DNA of 64,000 nt from Pyrrhosoma nymphula (Eukaryota; Arthropoda; Insecta; Odonata; Coenagrionidae), in NCBI GenBank assembly GCA_963573305.1, contig OY754331.1, positions 13,922,868 to 13,986,867 on the forward strand. The letters are read 5' to 3'. Of this stretch, positions 37,301 to 46,908 are shown one piece after another. Every line of letters starts with the position of its first letter. Position 1 is the stretch's first letter. Made by a program: the position numbers and the translations under genes. The notes beneath the pieces are model-generated. The model made no database searches, was not told where the DNA came from, and saw only the letters and a list, made by a program, of their open reading frames with translations.

Positions 37301-37574
37301 TTAGAAATTTTTATAACTGACGATCCAACTCCGCGGCATAAAATTTCTCTTTCCTTTATTTTGCTAGGGACAAAATTTAAGTTATCTAGGAACGACTCGT
37401 CAATACAAGAGCGGAATGCGCCCGAATCAAGGAGAGCAACAGCTTCGGTCCCATTAACACCTACCTGAATTTTAGGTGACAATCCGGTATCAACCCCGGA
37501 TACTCGGCCGCAAAATGCCACACGTTTTCCACGGGAAGGGCGTGGCTTATTCCTTCCGTGGATTAGGCGTTTCC
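34369..37574 (-). CDS. pol: Pol: protease, RT, RNase H, integrase
   Basis: An intact frame entered by -1 frameshifting from gag near 37569-37575; the frame is open through 37521, where the first conserved part begins. Counting from residue 1 at 37521 (1050 residues): aspartic protease DSG at 32-34; RT with motif A Asp in VLDLNAAYHQI (282) and YLDD at 344-347; RNase H with Asp 493, Glu 533, Asp 559 and Asp 601; integrase zinc finger H696, H703, C733, C736; catalytic D765, D825 and E860 (34 residues between the last two); GPY/F-like end near 965-1015. It copies the RNA genome to DNA and integrates it. All catalytic residues expected for Ty3/gypsy are present and no stop or frameshift breaks it. 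The codon at 37521 is GTG, so independent initiation is unlikely. Confidence 0.95.
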
Positions 37575-38543
37575 CTGACGCTGTTCATCTTTCCAAAAAG
37601 GCCCCGTATGGTCGAAACGCCCCTGGCCTCGTCCCCATCGACTGCTCCGGGGGGAACTTCCACGCTTATGCCAAGGGGTCATTCCCCGAGGGCTAGCCGC
37701 GCTTGCCGCTGGGATATCGGAATACCTTTCTTGCCAACTCGGGTTCCCAAATTCGCTATCGACCATATCGTTCCCAGGAGGGGGTTCTCGGTATGACTCG
37801 GCGATTACTTTTCTAGAGTCAAGTCCTCGTCCCCATTTTTCCAATTCCTCGAAAGACTGCGGCTTATCAATTAAGTGCCACGAATAATTTGGGTTTAAAT
37901 TACCGCAAACCAGCTCCAACAGTTCCTCTGAAGGCACGGGACTTTCTAGTCTATTATTCATCCTTGTAATTAAGGCCAGGTAGTCCCCTAAAGTTTCCTG
38001 CGGCCCCTGCGACCTATTATACAAGTCTCTTTTTAATCGTCCTTCATAATTAGGGGGCCCAAACTTCGCTTTAGCTTCCTGCGCGAAGTGCCCAAAATCT
38101 CTAAATTTGTTGTACCAAAACCAAGTTCGCGCCTTGCCTCCCAATAATTCTGGCAATAGTTTCATTAGCATCTGTTCGCTTACTTCAAAATGCTCTACGA
38201 ACTGGCGTAATACTTCTAAAAAACTCCTAACACTTTCGTCGGTTTCCCCCTTGAATCGAAGTTCCCATCGTTCCGCGGCAGTGAGAATTTGCTCCAACTC
38301 ACGCAAGTTAACCACGGTTCCCTGACTGGACTTTGGAGGAGTTATGGCAAGGTTATTAATATTTGCCTTTTCAGTGACTGTGTCGGTACTTGTCGACAGG
38401 GTTCGCACATATTCGCGCAAACGTTTTCTCAGCTCGTCCAACACCCCGTCACTGCTTAACCCGAACCGCACACAAAAATCAACCGCTTCAGATTTAGACA
38501 ATTCGTTAATCCAACTCGTTCCCTCCGGTACTTGGGACGCCAT
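37563..38543 (-). CDS. gag: Gag capsid protein, 326 aa
   Basis: The first ATG is at 38541-38543 (MASQVPEGTSW); the open frame reaches further upstream but only through non-ATG codons. Residues about 95-210 match the retrotransposon Gag fold region, including WELRFKGETDESVRSFL and RTWFWYNKF. The C terminus is basic and Arg/Gly/Ser-rich (WGRGQGRF) and has no CCHC zinc knuckle, so RNA binding is presumably through the basic tail. Gag forms the intracellular particle around the RNA. The TAA at 37563-37565 lies two codons after the slippery heptamer. The frame is intact. Confidence 0.9.
   Translation of the reverse strand: MASQVPEGTSWINELSKSEAVDFCVRFGLSSDGVLDELRKRLREYVRTLSTSTDTVTEKANINNLAITPPKSSQGTVVNLRELEQILTAAERWELRFKGETDESVRSFLEVLRQFVEHFEVSEQMLMKLLPELLGGKARTWFWYNKFRDFGHFAQEAKAKFGPPNYEGRLKRDLYNRSQGPQETLGDYLALITRMNNRLESPVPSEELLELVCGNLNPNYSWHLIDKPQSFEELEKWGRGLDSRKVIAESYREPPPGNDMVDSEFGNPSWQERYSDIPAASAASPRGMTPWHKRGSSPRSSRWGRGQGRFDHTGPFWKDEQRQGNA
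37569..37575 (-). promoter_or_regulatory. -1 ribosomal frameshift site GGGAAAC
   Basis: On the coding strand G GGA AAC in the gag frame is a canonical X XXY YYZ slippery heptamer, one sense codon before the gag stop (GCC TAA). A -1 slip enters the pol frame, which is open here and stays open to 34369. Slippage sets the Gag to Gag-Pol ratio. I did not find an obvious downstream pseudoknot by eye. Confidence 0.85.
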
Positions 38544-38572
38544 GGCTACCAAACGACCCTTCACTGCCACCA

Positions 38573-38592
38573 GAAACCACGCTCTGCTACCA
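38573..38592 (-). promoter_or_regulatory. Primer binding site for initiator tRNA-Met
   Basis: One base after the 5' LTR the coding strand reads TGGTAGCAGAGCGTGGTTTC. This complements the 3' end of eukaryotic initiator tRNA-Met at 18 of 20 positions, mismatches being the central CG for GA. The tRNA 3' end would prime minus-strand DNA synthesis. Confidence 0.85.
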
Positions 38593-38593
38593 T

Positions 38594-39099
38594 TGAACTA
38601 TCGCCAGGTATGGCGATCTTGGGGGTGGTGGCAGTACAAAGGACACTACGAATTATGAAAACAAATTGCAAAAGGAATAGGTAATTTATTAAAAAAAAAA
38701 AACAAATTAGAGCCACGGCCACGGAGCAACGGGAATAAGAGAGGTAAAAAGAGTAACGGGTCACGGGAAAGAAGGGAACCCAGGCTTACGCGACCAACAG
38801 CTCAAGAGGCGGACCAGGAGAGGCGTAGAGGTGACGGCGCTACAACCTCCCGACACGGGGGAGACCCAGGAACAAGCCTCGCCTTCTTGGGCCCTCGACT
38901 ATTTATACCGCCTAACCCATTAGATGTTGTAATGGGCTCCGGCGGAACCGTTGACTTTCAACGACGGGGCCCAGGCTTAGTCGGCCTCTCCCACTCCACG
39001 GAGCAAAGGGTCATCATTTGCCCTTGCTTTGGAGTGGTCGCCGTCTTCGTACGCAGCCTCGTATTGCCGCCGCCAAATGCCTCCCTGGTACACGGCTCA
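38594..39099 (-). repeat. 5' LTR, 506 bp
   Basis: Same sequence as the LTR at 32937-33440 apart from two additional A residues in an A-run (about 38690-38702). It drives transcription of the element to lower coordinates. A short plus-strand frame inside it is an antisense by-product. Confidence 0.95.
38899..38907 (-). promoter_or_regulatory. LTR TATA box
   Basis: The coding strand reads GGTATAAATAG here (same in the other LTR at 33241-33249). Transcription would start about 25-30 nt downstream, near 38875, which marks the U3/R border. Confidence 0.75.
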
Positions 39100-39103
39100 C
39101 CTT
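39100..39103. repeat. Target duplication CCTT, right copy
   Basis: Matches 32933-32936 on the other side of the gypsy element. Confidence 0.85.
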
Positions 39104-41586
39104 AAAGAGATTTTATAAAACTTAACTCCAAACAGTTAAAAAAATTTTGGTTTGTAGTTCACAAAGATTAACTTCCCAAAACATTTTTTTATCTAACGCC
39201 AATTAATCTCGAGAATTCTATCAAGTATACGTATGTATTGTAAAATTTTCTAATCTCATTGTTCTATGTGCAAGTTGCAAGATTTAGCAGTGCGCTGTTA
39301 TAACCAATAATTTCATTTTTTGATAAAGCAAGAGTCTTGGCAACAGGAGAAACCGTCTCCATGGCAGAACTTTTCTGAAAAATAGCATTTTAGATATTGC
39401 ATTTATGGATATATGATCTCATGTTGAGATAATAGGCACAGCATGCCAAATGCCTTCCATGATTATCATACCTGTTGAAGAGGCACATCCTTCACAAGGT
39501 GCCTCTGTTTTTTTTTGCCTATTTGATGGATCTACACCTAGCCGGTTGAAATAAGCTACTCTCACTATGGAGGTTCCCTGTCCTATGGAGACATCTGCAG
39601 GACAGAGGGTAAGAAGTCCCTAAGAGTAAAACTACAATTACAAGGTATCATCCATTCATATTAGCATTACCCATACATGGGGTATGTCTGAGTGGGTTCT
39701 TTATATCCTAGCTACACGCAGATAAACTGTGGAATAAAATTATGCCCTCTCACAATCAACCATTTTGCCAATTTTTTTTCCTCGAAACCTCGAGACTCAA
39801 AAATCCTCAGAGACTCAGAAACCTCAGAGACTGTCGTGTCTCACTGAGTACCAGAAAGCGATGAGATAAGTGCCGCGACCTGGCTCTGGTCACCGCGAAC
39901 GCTCAAGTCATCACGGTTCCTACAAGCGCCCTGCTTTTATTCAGTCCATGCTGGTGCTGACATCTTTTTCCACTTTCAAGTCGACCTGTGAACATTCCCA
40001 CCAATCCAAAGTGTGATAGCACCTCTCCTCACTCCTCCACTGGTCAGCTGATTCCCATCCTGCGCTGGCCAAGTGTACCGTGAACAGACTAGCCCTCTTT
40101 GAACCTGACGGTGGCCAGATAAGGACGTATAATTTGCTTGGTTCCAGTTGTGACTTGTATTCATCTTGTATGGACCAAGTTAATGGTATTTAGCCTATGG
40201 GCTTGATTTCTATTTTAATAATTGTGGTTATATAAATGCTGTTACTTGAAGTTAATCAAACTGTCTAAGATTGTGGTCATTTTTCTCTCATTTCTATCAA
40301 CCAATCGCAGTCAATTCACTCACGACGTCAAGTTTCTGTGGCTTACTTTGCACCGTCTGACACCTACCCAAGAGGGAAAGTCATTCCTGTAGAGCATCCC
40401 CAGGGCTTCAAAGAGAGACTATCCTTTCAGTACCCCAGCCCAGTCTCTGGATGCCCTTACAGAGGCATCTAATGCACTCTGACTTCAATTCCTTGGGAGG
40501 AAAGCATATTGAACACAGCAAATTCAAATGAGGTAAAGTCGTTTGCTGACAGAAGGATATTGAGTAGACTGTTCAACATAAAATAGAAAGATAAAAACAT
40601 CTATTGAGAGGGGTTCCATAGAAATGGCATCTCAGCAAACCTGGTAATGGAATTTTACCGAATCACTATTTATCACTAAGGACATGAGAGTAGCATGGCC
40701 GTGCTTTAAGGATGGTGAGAGGGCGAGGAAGGTGGTCATCTATTCATCATACCAACCCTATCATATGATTCTGGCAAGTGATTGTAAACTAAACAAATGG
40801 GACCTCATAATGGAATGTGATCCCAACTTTGCAACCCTCTGTGTTGAGAAGTTCTGGAGTCATTATAATGACAATCATATTAATATTGGGTCAACCCAGG
40901 GGAAGAGGCTGTTTTGGTGTATGTGCCGAATGACCAATGAGTAGCCCATACCCAAAAAATAATTTTGGCTCCTTCCACTAACACCATAAGGGAGGAATAG
41001 ATAGGTACATATATATTGAGAGGTAGTAATTTCATCTTTCAGATTATGACTATTATGGCTGGCAAGCAACAATTTTTATAGCCACCGGAAAGTCTTCAAG
41101 GAAATTCATACTTATGTTTAAATTCATTTTTATTTGAACAATATTCATTTTAATTTGATCCCATTTTGAACTTCTAATAAGTGTATTGATAGTAATTTAT
41201 TGTTGCCTCTCTAACAATGAGTGGATAATTATGTGCTGCTACCATTAAAGTAACAAGCACAAAATCTCATGGGTAAAGAACTGCCCGTGGCGATTCTCTT
41301 AAATTTTCATCTTAATTCTCGTTCCCAGCATCAATTAACAGGCTGTGATGATATCTAATGCCTACCTGAACCTAAGACAGGAATGCATTGAGTAGTGGAA
41401 ATATTAAATGGCATAACTGAACAATGAAATCAGTGTACCGGTAATTGGGAAACACATGATGGATGTTATGATGCATCACCCAAAGACATTGTTTTAAAGT
41501 ACATACCTACATTCTAAAAGTTTGAGGAACTGGAATCAAAGTGATCATCATTATTTGTGGTTGGGGTCTCCGAACTCAGGTCTTAA
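39104..41586. other. Unassigned DNA
   Basis: No gene recognised. At about 39780-39850 the words CTCAGAGACT and CCTCGAGACTC recur irregularly and resemble the arrays at both ends of the element at 46909-48070. The frame at 40684-40944 has no known domain. Confidence 0.4.
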
Positions 41587-42010
41587 AATCAATCAATCAA
41601 TCAATTTATTATCGTGGGCCATTTGGCCCATGAGATAATTTACAATTGCACTACAATTCAGTAAAAATAATTTGACATAGGTACAAAGAAAAAAAAACAC
41701 TACAGCAAGACTCAGTAAATGCAAAAAAATAAAGGAGAAAAAAAAAGTAAAAAAAAATATAAATCTATACAAGCATATACATACATACAATTGCATCCCA
41801 AATGTGGATACCCGGGTATCTAGCCACACAACATTTCCAGACATATTAAATACATTGGTAACAGTATCCCCTAGTAAAAATTCCAGCTAGTATATTTAGC
41901 AGGATCCAGCTAGATCTAGCAAGATTTAGAAGGAACCTACTACAATTCAGTAGGATTCAGCAGGAAACAGCATGTAGTTGGAGTAAACGAGCAAAGATAA
42001 GACAAACAAA

Positions 42011-42256
42011 ATGCATTTTCAAAAATGTTGTTTAAAACGCAATTCATGAACTTTGGAAGCGATTAAACTCTTCATTTTGGAACATTTTTTTGGGTCCCGT
42101 TATCCAGACGATTTTGGGATTTTCAACGAGAGCGCCAAAAACTAAGTCCGAAAAACATCTGGGTATAAGGAACCCAAAAAAATATTCCACAATCAAGAGT
42201 TTAATCGCTTCCAAAGTTCATAAATCGCGTTTTAAACAACACTTTTGGAGATGCAT
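42011..42256. repeat. Inverted repeat with 100-bp arms
   Basis: The left arm starts ATGCATTTTCAAAAATGTTG (42011-42110); the right arm (42157-42256) is its reverse complement at about 85 percent, with the shared core GAACTTTGGAAGCGATTAAA. The 46-bp loop contains one copy of the 36-bp direct repeat described separately. It sits in the LINE 3' untranslated region, either as an inserted foldback or as part of the LINE. Confidence 0.8.
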
Positions 42257-42322
42257 CGACGTTCGTCATTTAATTCAACTTATAATATTTTCAACGAGAG
42301 CGCCAAAAACTAAGTCCGAAAA
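42119..42322. repeat. 36-bp perfect direct repeat, 168-bp spacing
   Basis: Positions 42119-42154 and 42287-42322 are identical (core CAACGAGAGCGCCAAAAAC). The first lies in the loop of the inverted repeat and the second outside its right arm, suggesting part of a once longer tandem array of loop-plus-arm units. Confidence 0.85.
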
Positions 42323-42440
42323 TGTGATCACTATTTATTCAAAGGAAAATATTCAGGTATAACAGAAAAACGTAGCACCAATAGAAAATTATATCATGAA
42401 TACAGAATATATTCTCCCCTCATCACATCAGTAATCAATC

Positions 42441-42480
42441 ACGTCAGCATGGTTAGTTACACGTCAGCATGGTTAGTTAC
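42441..42480. repeat. Tandem 20-bp duplication
   Basis: ACGTCAGCATGGTTAGTTAC occurs twice head to tail. The second copy holds the complement of the LINE ORF2 stop codon (42473-42475). Confidence 0.95.
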
Positions 42481-43925
42481 ATTTCCATGAACTATCATGA
42501 AACAACTTATATACTTTAGTCTTAAATACATGTATTGATGGCCAGTTTCTTATTTCTATCAGTAGTGAGTTCCATATTCTGGCAGCTGTAACCATGAATG
42601 ATTTATTGAGATGAGATGTTCTATGGTGGGGGATATGAATGTCAAAATTGTGATTTCTAGTGGGTATGAAATGAATATTTCTTTTCCAAATAAATCTTTC
42701 GTACAGATAAAGTGGGTTACCAGAAGAAAGTATTTTGAATGTGAGGCAGGTGAGATGATAGAGGCGACGTTGTTTGAATTTCATCCAGTTTAGGCGGGCA
42801 TACGTGCTACTAATTCGATCCCACTTTTTGAGGTCAAAAATAAATCGTATTGTTGAGTTCATTGTCACTTGTAGTTTGCTGCTGTTTTCTTCATCTAGAT
42901 TTGTAAGCAAGGAAGAGCAGTAATCCAGGTGTGGAAGGATTAGTGTTTGTACAAGGATGGTGCGTATTTTAGGGGGTATAATATTCTTTGATCTATACAG
43001 TTGGTGTAATATACCTAGGGTTTTCTGTTTTGTACTTTGTACTTGTTGCTTCCAAGTAAGATGTTTATCAAATGTTACACCAAGGTTTTTTATTGCTTCT
43101 TCATATGGTATGGTGTAGTTTCCGATTTGAATGTTGGGGAAAGATAAAATGTCTATTTGAGCAAGCAAGTAGCTTTGCCCAATTATTATCGACTTTGTTT
43201 TACATTCATTTAATCGGAGGTGGTTTTTCAGAGTCCAGGATGCCATTCGCTCAACGTCTTCACTGATCAGCGCTATTGTAAAGATCTTAAGTCAGGAATT
43301 GACGAGTGGCAATATATCTGGAAATCGTCAGCGTAGAGATGGTATTTACAGTGTTTTATGACTTCGGGGAGATCATTTATGAATAATGAGAAAAGAAGAG
43401 GGCTGAGGGCTGAGCCCTGGACTACGCCTCTGGAATTATATATCCAGTTAGAATATGTGTTATTGGGTCCAACCACTGATTGGGTTCAGTTACTGAGTTA
43501 GGATCGAAACCAGTTTACTGAACTACTTGAGAAGTTAAATTTCGTCAATTTATGAAGAAGCAGTTCATGGTCTACCATATCAAATGCCTTTGAGAAATCA
43601 AATAGTACCAGGACTGTGACTTCTCGGTTTTCCATAGCCCCTCTTATATCTTCAGTAATGTTCAATAGTGCAGTTTGGGTACTGCGTCCTGTTTGGAAGC
43701 CGGATTGTAATGAATTTAATATGTAGTTATCAATGACAAACCTATTGATTTGTTCAAATACCACATGTTCTAGAATCTTAGCAAAAGCGCAAATGATGCC
43801 TATTGGTCTATAGTCTGACGGATTGGTAGGTTCAGAGCATTTTGGGATTGGACATATTTTGGAATGTTTCCATAAAGTTGGATATTGCGCTGTTTGCAGA
43901 GAGGCATCGAAAATATCTCTCTCTC
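42473..43925 (-). pseudogene. Reverse transcriptase ORF2, C-terminal two thirds
   Basis: Segments in three frames form one reverse transcriptase that copies LINE RNA at the nicked target. From 43910 down: PIPKCSEPTNPSDYRPI (RT block 1); at 43498-43764 SGFQTGRSTQTALLNI, then FDFSKAFDMVDHELL with the motif A Asp; at 43273-43476 GVVQGSALSPLLFSLFIND and YADD (the catalytic pair). From 43246 a 257-codon frame gives the thumb and C-terminal LINE region (NLGVTFDKHLTWKQQV to HDSSWKCN). The upstream endonuclease is missing. Frame changes near 43250 and 43490 make it inactive, but the motifs are well kept, so the copy is not very old. Confidence 0.8.
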
Positions 43926-44776
43926 CGTCATTAGCTCCATATCAAGGGTTGTGACCCAAAAGGATTAAGTATTATGTACAAAATGCCGCCAGCTCTATCT
44001 TGGGCTGCGTGAACTGCATTGCTCAGCTTTATATTGGTGAGGGTCTTAGGTAATTTCATTCATTATTCTTAATGGTGGCCATCCTCGTGGCATTTTGTTC
44101 CAGACCTTGCCTTAGAGCACTATCTTCTCTAACCCAATTCATTTTATGACGTGACTGAAGAATTTGAGAGAGTTGAGCTGAATTGTTGGCAGCAGTCGGT
44201 CTCTGTACACAGTTTTCAATTGGGCTAAAATGGAGGTCTTAGGTCTTCACTCTCTCCATAATATACACAACATTTTTCTACAAAAATACAATTTGAACGC
44301 CTCAATCTTATTGCGTATGGCGGCTGTGATTATCCAAGTCTCCAATCCATCGGTCATGATAAGGATGACCATTGATCAAACTCTTCTACTTTTGGTTGAC
44401 ATGGTGATTCCTCTGTTCTTCCATATTTGTTCCATCTTATCAACTGCAGTCTTGGGCATCGTTATTCTGCGCTTGACTTCCTTTTCACTGCCACCTGTGT
44501 TTGAGAGCAGGGTGCCCAGGCATGAGACTTTTTTTTCCAGTATATCACAAATGAGATTCACTCGACAGTCAAGATCCCTGTTTATCACCATAAGTTTACA
44601 TTTTTGGCGATTGAGCTGCAGGCCTGCCTTCACGCTGGAGGTGTCCATATGCTGTAGTAGAGTGGCCAAGTTTTGTTCTTTGTTGCTGAGGAGAGTCATG
44701 TCATCTGCATATCTCAGATTCATAATCTGTCTGCCACCAATACTGATGTCTCTTTGAAATCCACCCAGAGCATTGT
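43926..44776 (-). pseudogene. RTE-like LINE RT fragment (copy A)
   Basis: The 115-codon frame at 44376-44723 contains NLRYADDMTLL (the catalytic YADD), LQLNRQKCKLMV, and CDILEKKVSCLGTLLSNTG, the palm-to-thumb region of a LINE reverse transcriptase. Decayed C-terminal sequence continues to about 43930. Copy B at 57300-57620 has the same text (YADD, NKEQ, LATLLQ, MVINRDL) in the opposite orientation. Both endonuclease and N-terminal RT are missing. It is part of the inverted duplication. Confidence 0.75.
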
Positions 44777-44777
44777 C

Positions 44778-44974
44778 GGCCTCGGTGGCGGCGGGGTAGC
44801 GTCCTCGCCTGCTAACCCAAAGGTCGCGGGTTCGAATCCCGCCTGGGGAGGATTTTTCACTTCTCAGGACATGGTTGTTTGTGCTTGTCCGTTGTTAATT
44901 GTTAAAGTACTCCGATGTAAAGGCCAATATGTGCTGTTTTCGGTGGTAATGAAATAAATAAAAAAAATAAAAAA
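44778..44974 (+). mobile_element. tRNA-derived SINE with poly-A tail
   Basis: The head GGCCTCGGTGGCG has an A-box-like GTGGCGGCGGGGTAGCG, a CTGCTAA anticodon-loop-like segment and a perfect B-box GGTTCGAATCC (44829-44839). An unrelated body of about 100 bp follows, ending in an A-rich tail (about 44951-44974). No variable arm or paired acceptor is present, so it is not a working tRNA-Ser. It is missing from the inverted copy at 56098-57620, where the flanking sequences are directly continuous. Confidence 0.8.
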
Positions 44975-45869
44975 TGAATAGGCTAAAAATTTCTCCAAAA
45001 TAGGATATTTTAAAATATAGGTGGCAATGATGTGCATTCCAATTCAAGAGGTATTACCACTTTGAAGCAAAAAAATTTCTAAGATTAAATTAGACGACAA
45101 TGTGGGTGAACTATGCCCTAACACAGCTTCTGAGTGAGGGGGAATAACCCTTAAAGGAAAATTTTGACCTGCGAAGGGTGTATCTCTGAGGGGATGGGTT
45201 AGATTCCCTTATGTATGAGCAAGAATGAGGATAGGAATGGTCTGTCAGCCTAAGTTACCATATCCCCTTTGTCATCAAAAGCTTCTAAAAGGCAGGACAC
45301 ATACAATAATTTCAATTCTCCATCACAGCATGGGATCCCTGAGACTCCTGCTATTCGAATAACCCTGCTACAAGGTATGCATCTTCCAAATTTTTTTGGG
45401 AAAAGGCAATTATCATCACTTGAAGAGGTTTAATTTAGTTTAGGTAGTTGACTGTAAACAATAATTAAATTTACATTTTTTATTGAATAAAGTCCTTATG
45501 CAGCATATCCTTATGATTTTATTATTTTGGAAACATCTAGAGTCAATCCATAGTTTATAAGTTGTTATGCTTATTTTGACTAGTTTTTTTTCATCCTATG
45601 TAGCATTTCCAAGAATTCTGAGATATTTAACAAACGTAAATTACATAATGCAACCCTCAATGAACGCATTTCAACAGAATTAATCATTTATTTTTGACAA
45701 ATGAGCAAGTTTATTGAAAGTGAAAAGGAAATAAGCCTAATATAGTGTTAGTAAAGAATTTATATTTGTGACTTTGTAAGCACTCATCCTCAATTTTTTT
45801 ATGCCTAGTCATATACTTTTTTCCCCTTTTTACTCATTTTCAGTGCATAGTGACAACAATCTTATGTAG

Positions 45870-45881
45870 GTTTCAGGCTTA
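45870..45881. repeat. 5S-SINE target duplication, left
   Basis: GTTTCAGGCTTA, repeated exactly at 46076-46087. In the inverted copy only one such site exists (complement of about 56530-56541). Confidence 0.9.
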
Positions 45882-46075
45882 GTTTGTTGTTTTTTTTAAG
45901 GGTTGGTTCAATGGCTAAGGTTATTTCGCACTTTCTGTCTGCCACGTGCAGACAGAGGCAACAGCACTCAGATGAATCAGAGGACCACCCCTCCAAACTC
46001 TAGCCGAGCTCAACAATGCTTAACTTTGGTGACTGATCGGGAACCGGTGTTTCCATCATGGCAGGCCATTGCCCT
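45882..46075 (-). mobile_element. 5S rRNA-derived SINE, 194 bp
   Basis: On the minus strand the head (46073 to about 45958) aligns with eukaryotic 5S rRNA from end to end: CATGATGGAAACACCGGTTC, then CACCAAAGTTAAGC (the A-block of the internal promoter), then GTTTGGAGGGGTGG (the C-block) and GAGTGCTGTTGCC at the 3' end. After the head comes a body with a 9-bp perfect hairpin (45934-45956) and an A-rich tail. A 12-bp duplication flanks it exactly. 5S-headed SINEs (SINE3 class) use the 5S-type pol III promoter and are less common than tRNA-headed ones. Confidence 0.85.
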
Positions 46076-46087
46076 GTTTCAGGCTTA
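46076..46087. repeat. 5S-SINE target duplication, right
   Basis: GTTTCAGGCTTA, a perfect match to 45870-45881. Confidence 0.9.
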
Positions 46088-46540
46088 AATTGATGCTTAT
46101 TAATAATAAGCTGAATTATCTTCATTCTTCTGATTCGAGCATGGAAAGAACTCAGACATTTGAAGGTTAAGTCTCATGGTTTAGAAGGTAAAGTGTTGGA
46201 ATTTCACATTCTTATAGCAATCTTCTTCATATATATTTATTCTCTTAGTGACAATGCTGAACTTAGAACAGAGGAGGTACTTGCAGGTAGAAAAATGGAC
46301 CTTCTCTTCCTATGCATCTCTGCCTTTGCCTAAACCTTCCTCAGTTCAGAATTTAATACTCGGAAGCTGATGGTTAGGCTGAGGGATGAATTTTGCACAT
46401 CTACTAAATGTGGTGGTATAGCCCAACATCAACTTCTCTCCTTCACCCCATTCGCAGCCAAATAAAGGGTAGCACTCTTCCATTCAGTCTCCTTAGTTCA
46501 CTTTTTATTAGACCATAACTTTTTCCAAAAAGGTTTTTGA

Positions 46541-46908
46541 GCAATTGCTTGAATATTCTCTATTGATGAATATTTTAATGAATGATAAGCTTTGTGCATA
46601 ACTTTCGTTATCTAGTGCTAAGGTTTGTGCATAATTTTTATATTCTTCGTTGGAATTTAATAAGTTATTCTTTCAATGTGGTATTCACAATCTTATCACT
46701 TAATAATGCATATAAATATCTTTTGGAACAGTGCTTACATCATTTTCTGTCTTAGAATTTTTCTAACCTGTCAGTTTAACCACCTCAGTTTTCAGCCTCA
46801 TGTATTTGGTCTTGCAGAATGTTGACATTTCTTTAAACAAAACAGAATGGTTCAGCTATAGCTCATTATGGCATATGCTGGCACATGTGCTTAGTTTGTG
46901 CTGCCGAG
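46541..46908. other. Unassigned DNA
   Basis: Between the end of the duplicated segment and the inverted-end element; nothing recognised. Confidence 0.45.

Larger units (their letters stand above)
32937..39099 (-). mobile_element. Complete Ty3/gypsy LTR retrotransposon, 6163 bp
   Basis: The element lies on the minus strand between CCTT duplications. Order in its own direction: 5' LTR (39099-38594), initiator-Met primer site, gag, a -1 frameshift into an open protease-RT-RNase H-integrase frame, about 0.9 kb of 3' noncoding DNA, polypurine tract, 3' LTR (33440-32937). The LTRs appear identical except that an A-run is 12 long in the 5' LTR and 10 in the 3' LTR. The insertion is therefore recent and the copy may still be competent. 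No envelope gene is present. The GPY/F-like integrase end has no chromodomain that I can see. Confidence 0.95.
41587..43925 (-). mobile_element. CR1/Jockey-like LINE, 5' truncated
   Basis: A minus-strand non-LTR retrotransposon. The coding part enters at about 43925 and ends at 42473. A 3' untranslated region follows and ends in a tail of AATC repeats on the plus strand (about 41583-41603), the usual short tandem tail of such LINEs, after TTATTATCGTGGGCC. The 5' truncation abuts an RTE-like LINE fragment. The 3' untranslated region is enlarged by an inverted/direct repeat structure at 42011-42322. Confidence 0.8.
44980..46540. repeat. Inverted duplication, copy A (non-LINE part)
   Basis: This segment matches the reverse complement of about 56098-57290 almost throughout, with small indels. 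Shared stretches include GGCAATGATG, CTGAGGGGATGGGTTAG, AACCCTGCTACAAGG and GGGAAAAGGCAATTATCAT. The duplication continues leftward into the LINE fragment at 43926-44776. Copy A carries two SINEs (44778-44974 and 45882-46075) that copy B lacks. By eye identity is about 75-85 percent, so the duplication is old, unless both are copies of a wider family. Confidence 0.85.

Noticed and set aside
44778..44850. Possible tRNA-Ser(GCT) gene
   Set aside because: Perfect B-box but no long variable arm, no good acceptor stem and a SINE body with poly-A tail behind it.
45958..46073. Possible functional 5S rRNA gene
   Set aside because: The head is diverged from 5S, is followed by a tail rather than a T-run terminator, and is flanked by a retroposition-type target duplication.
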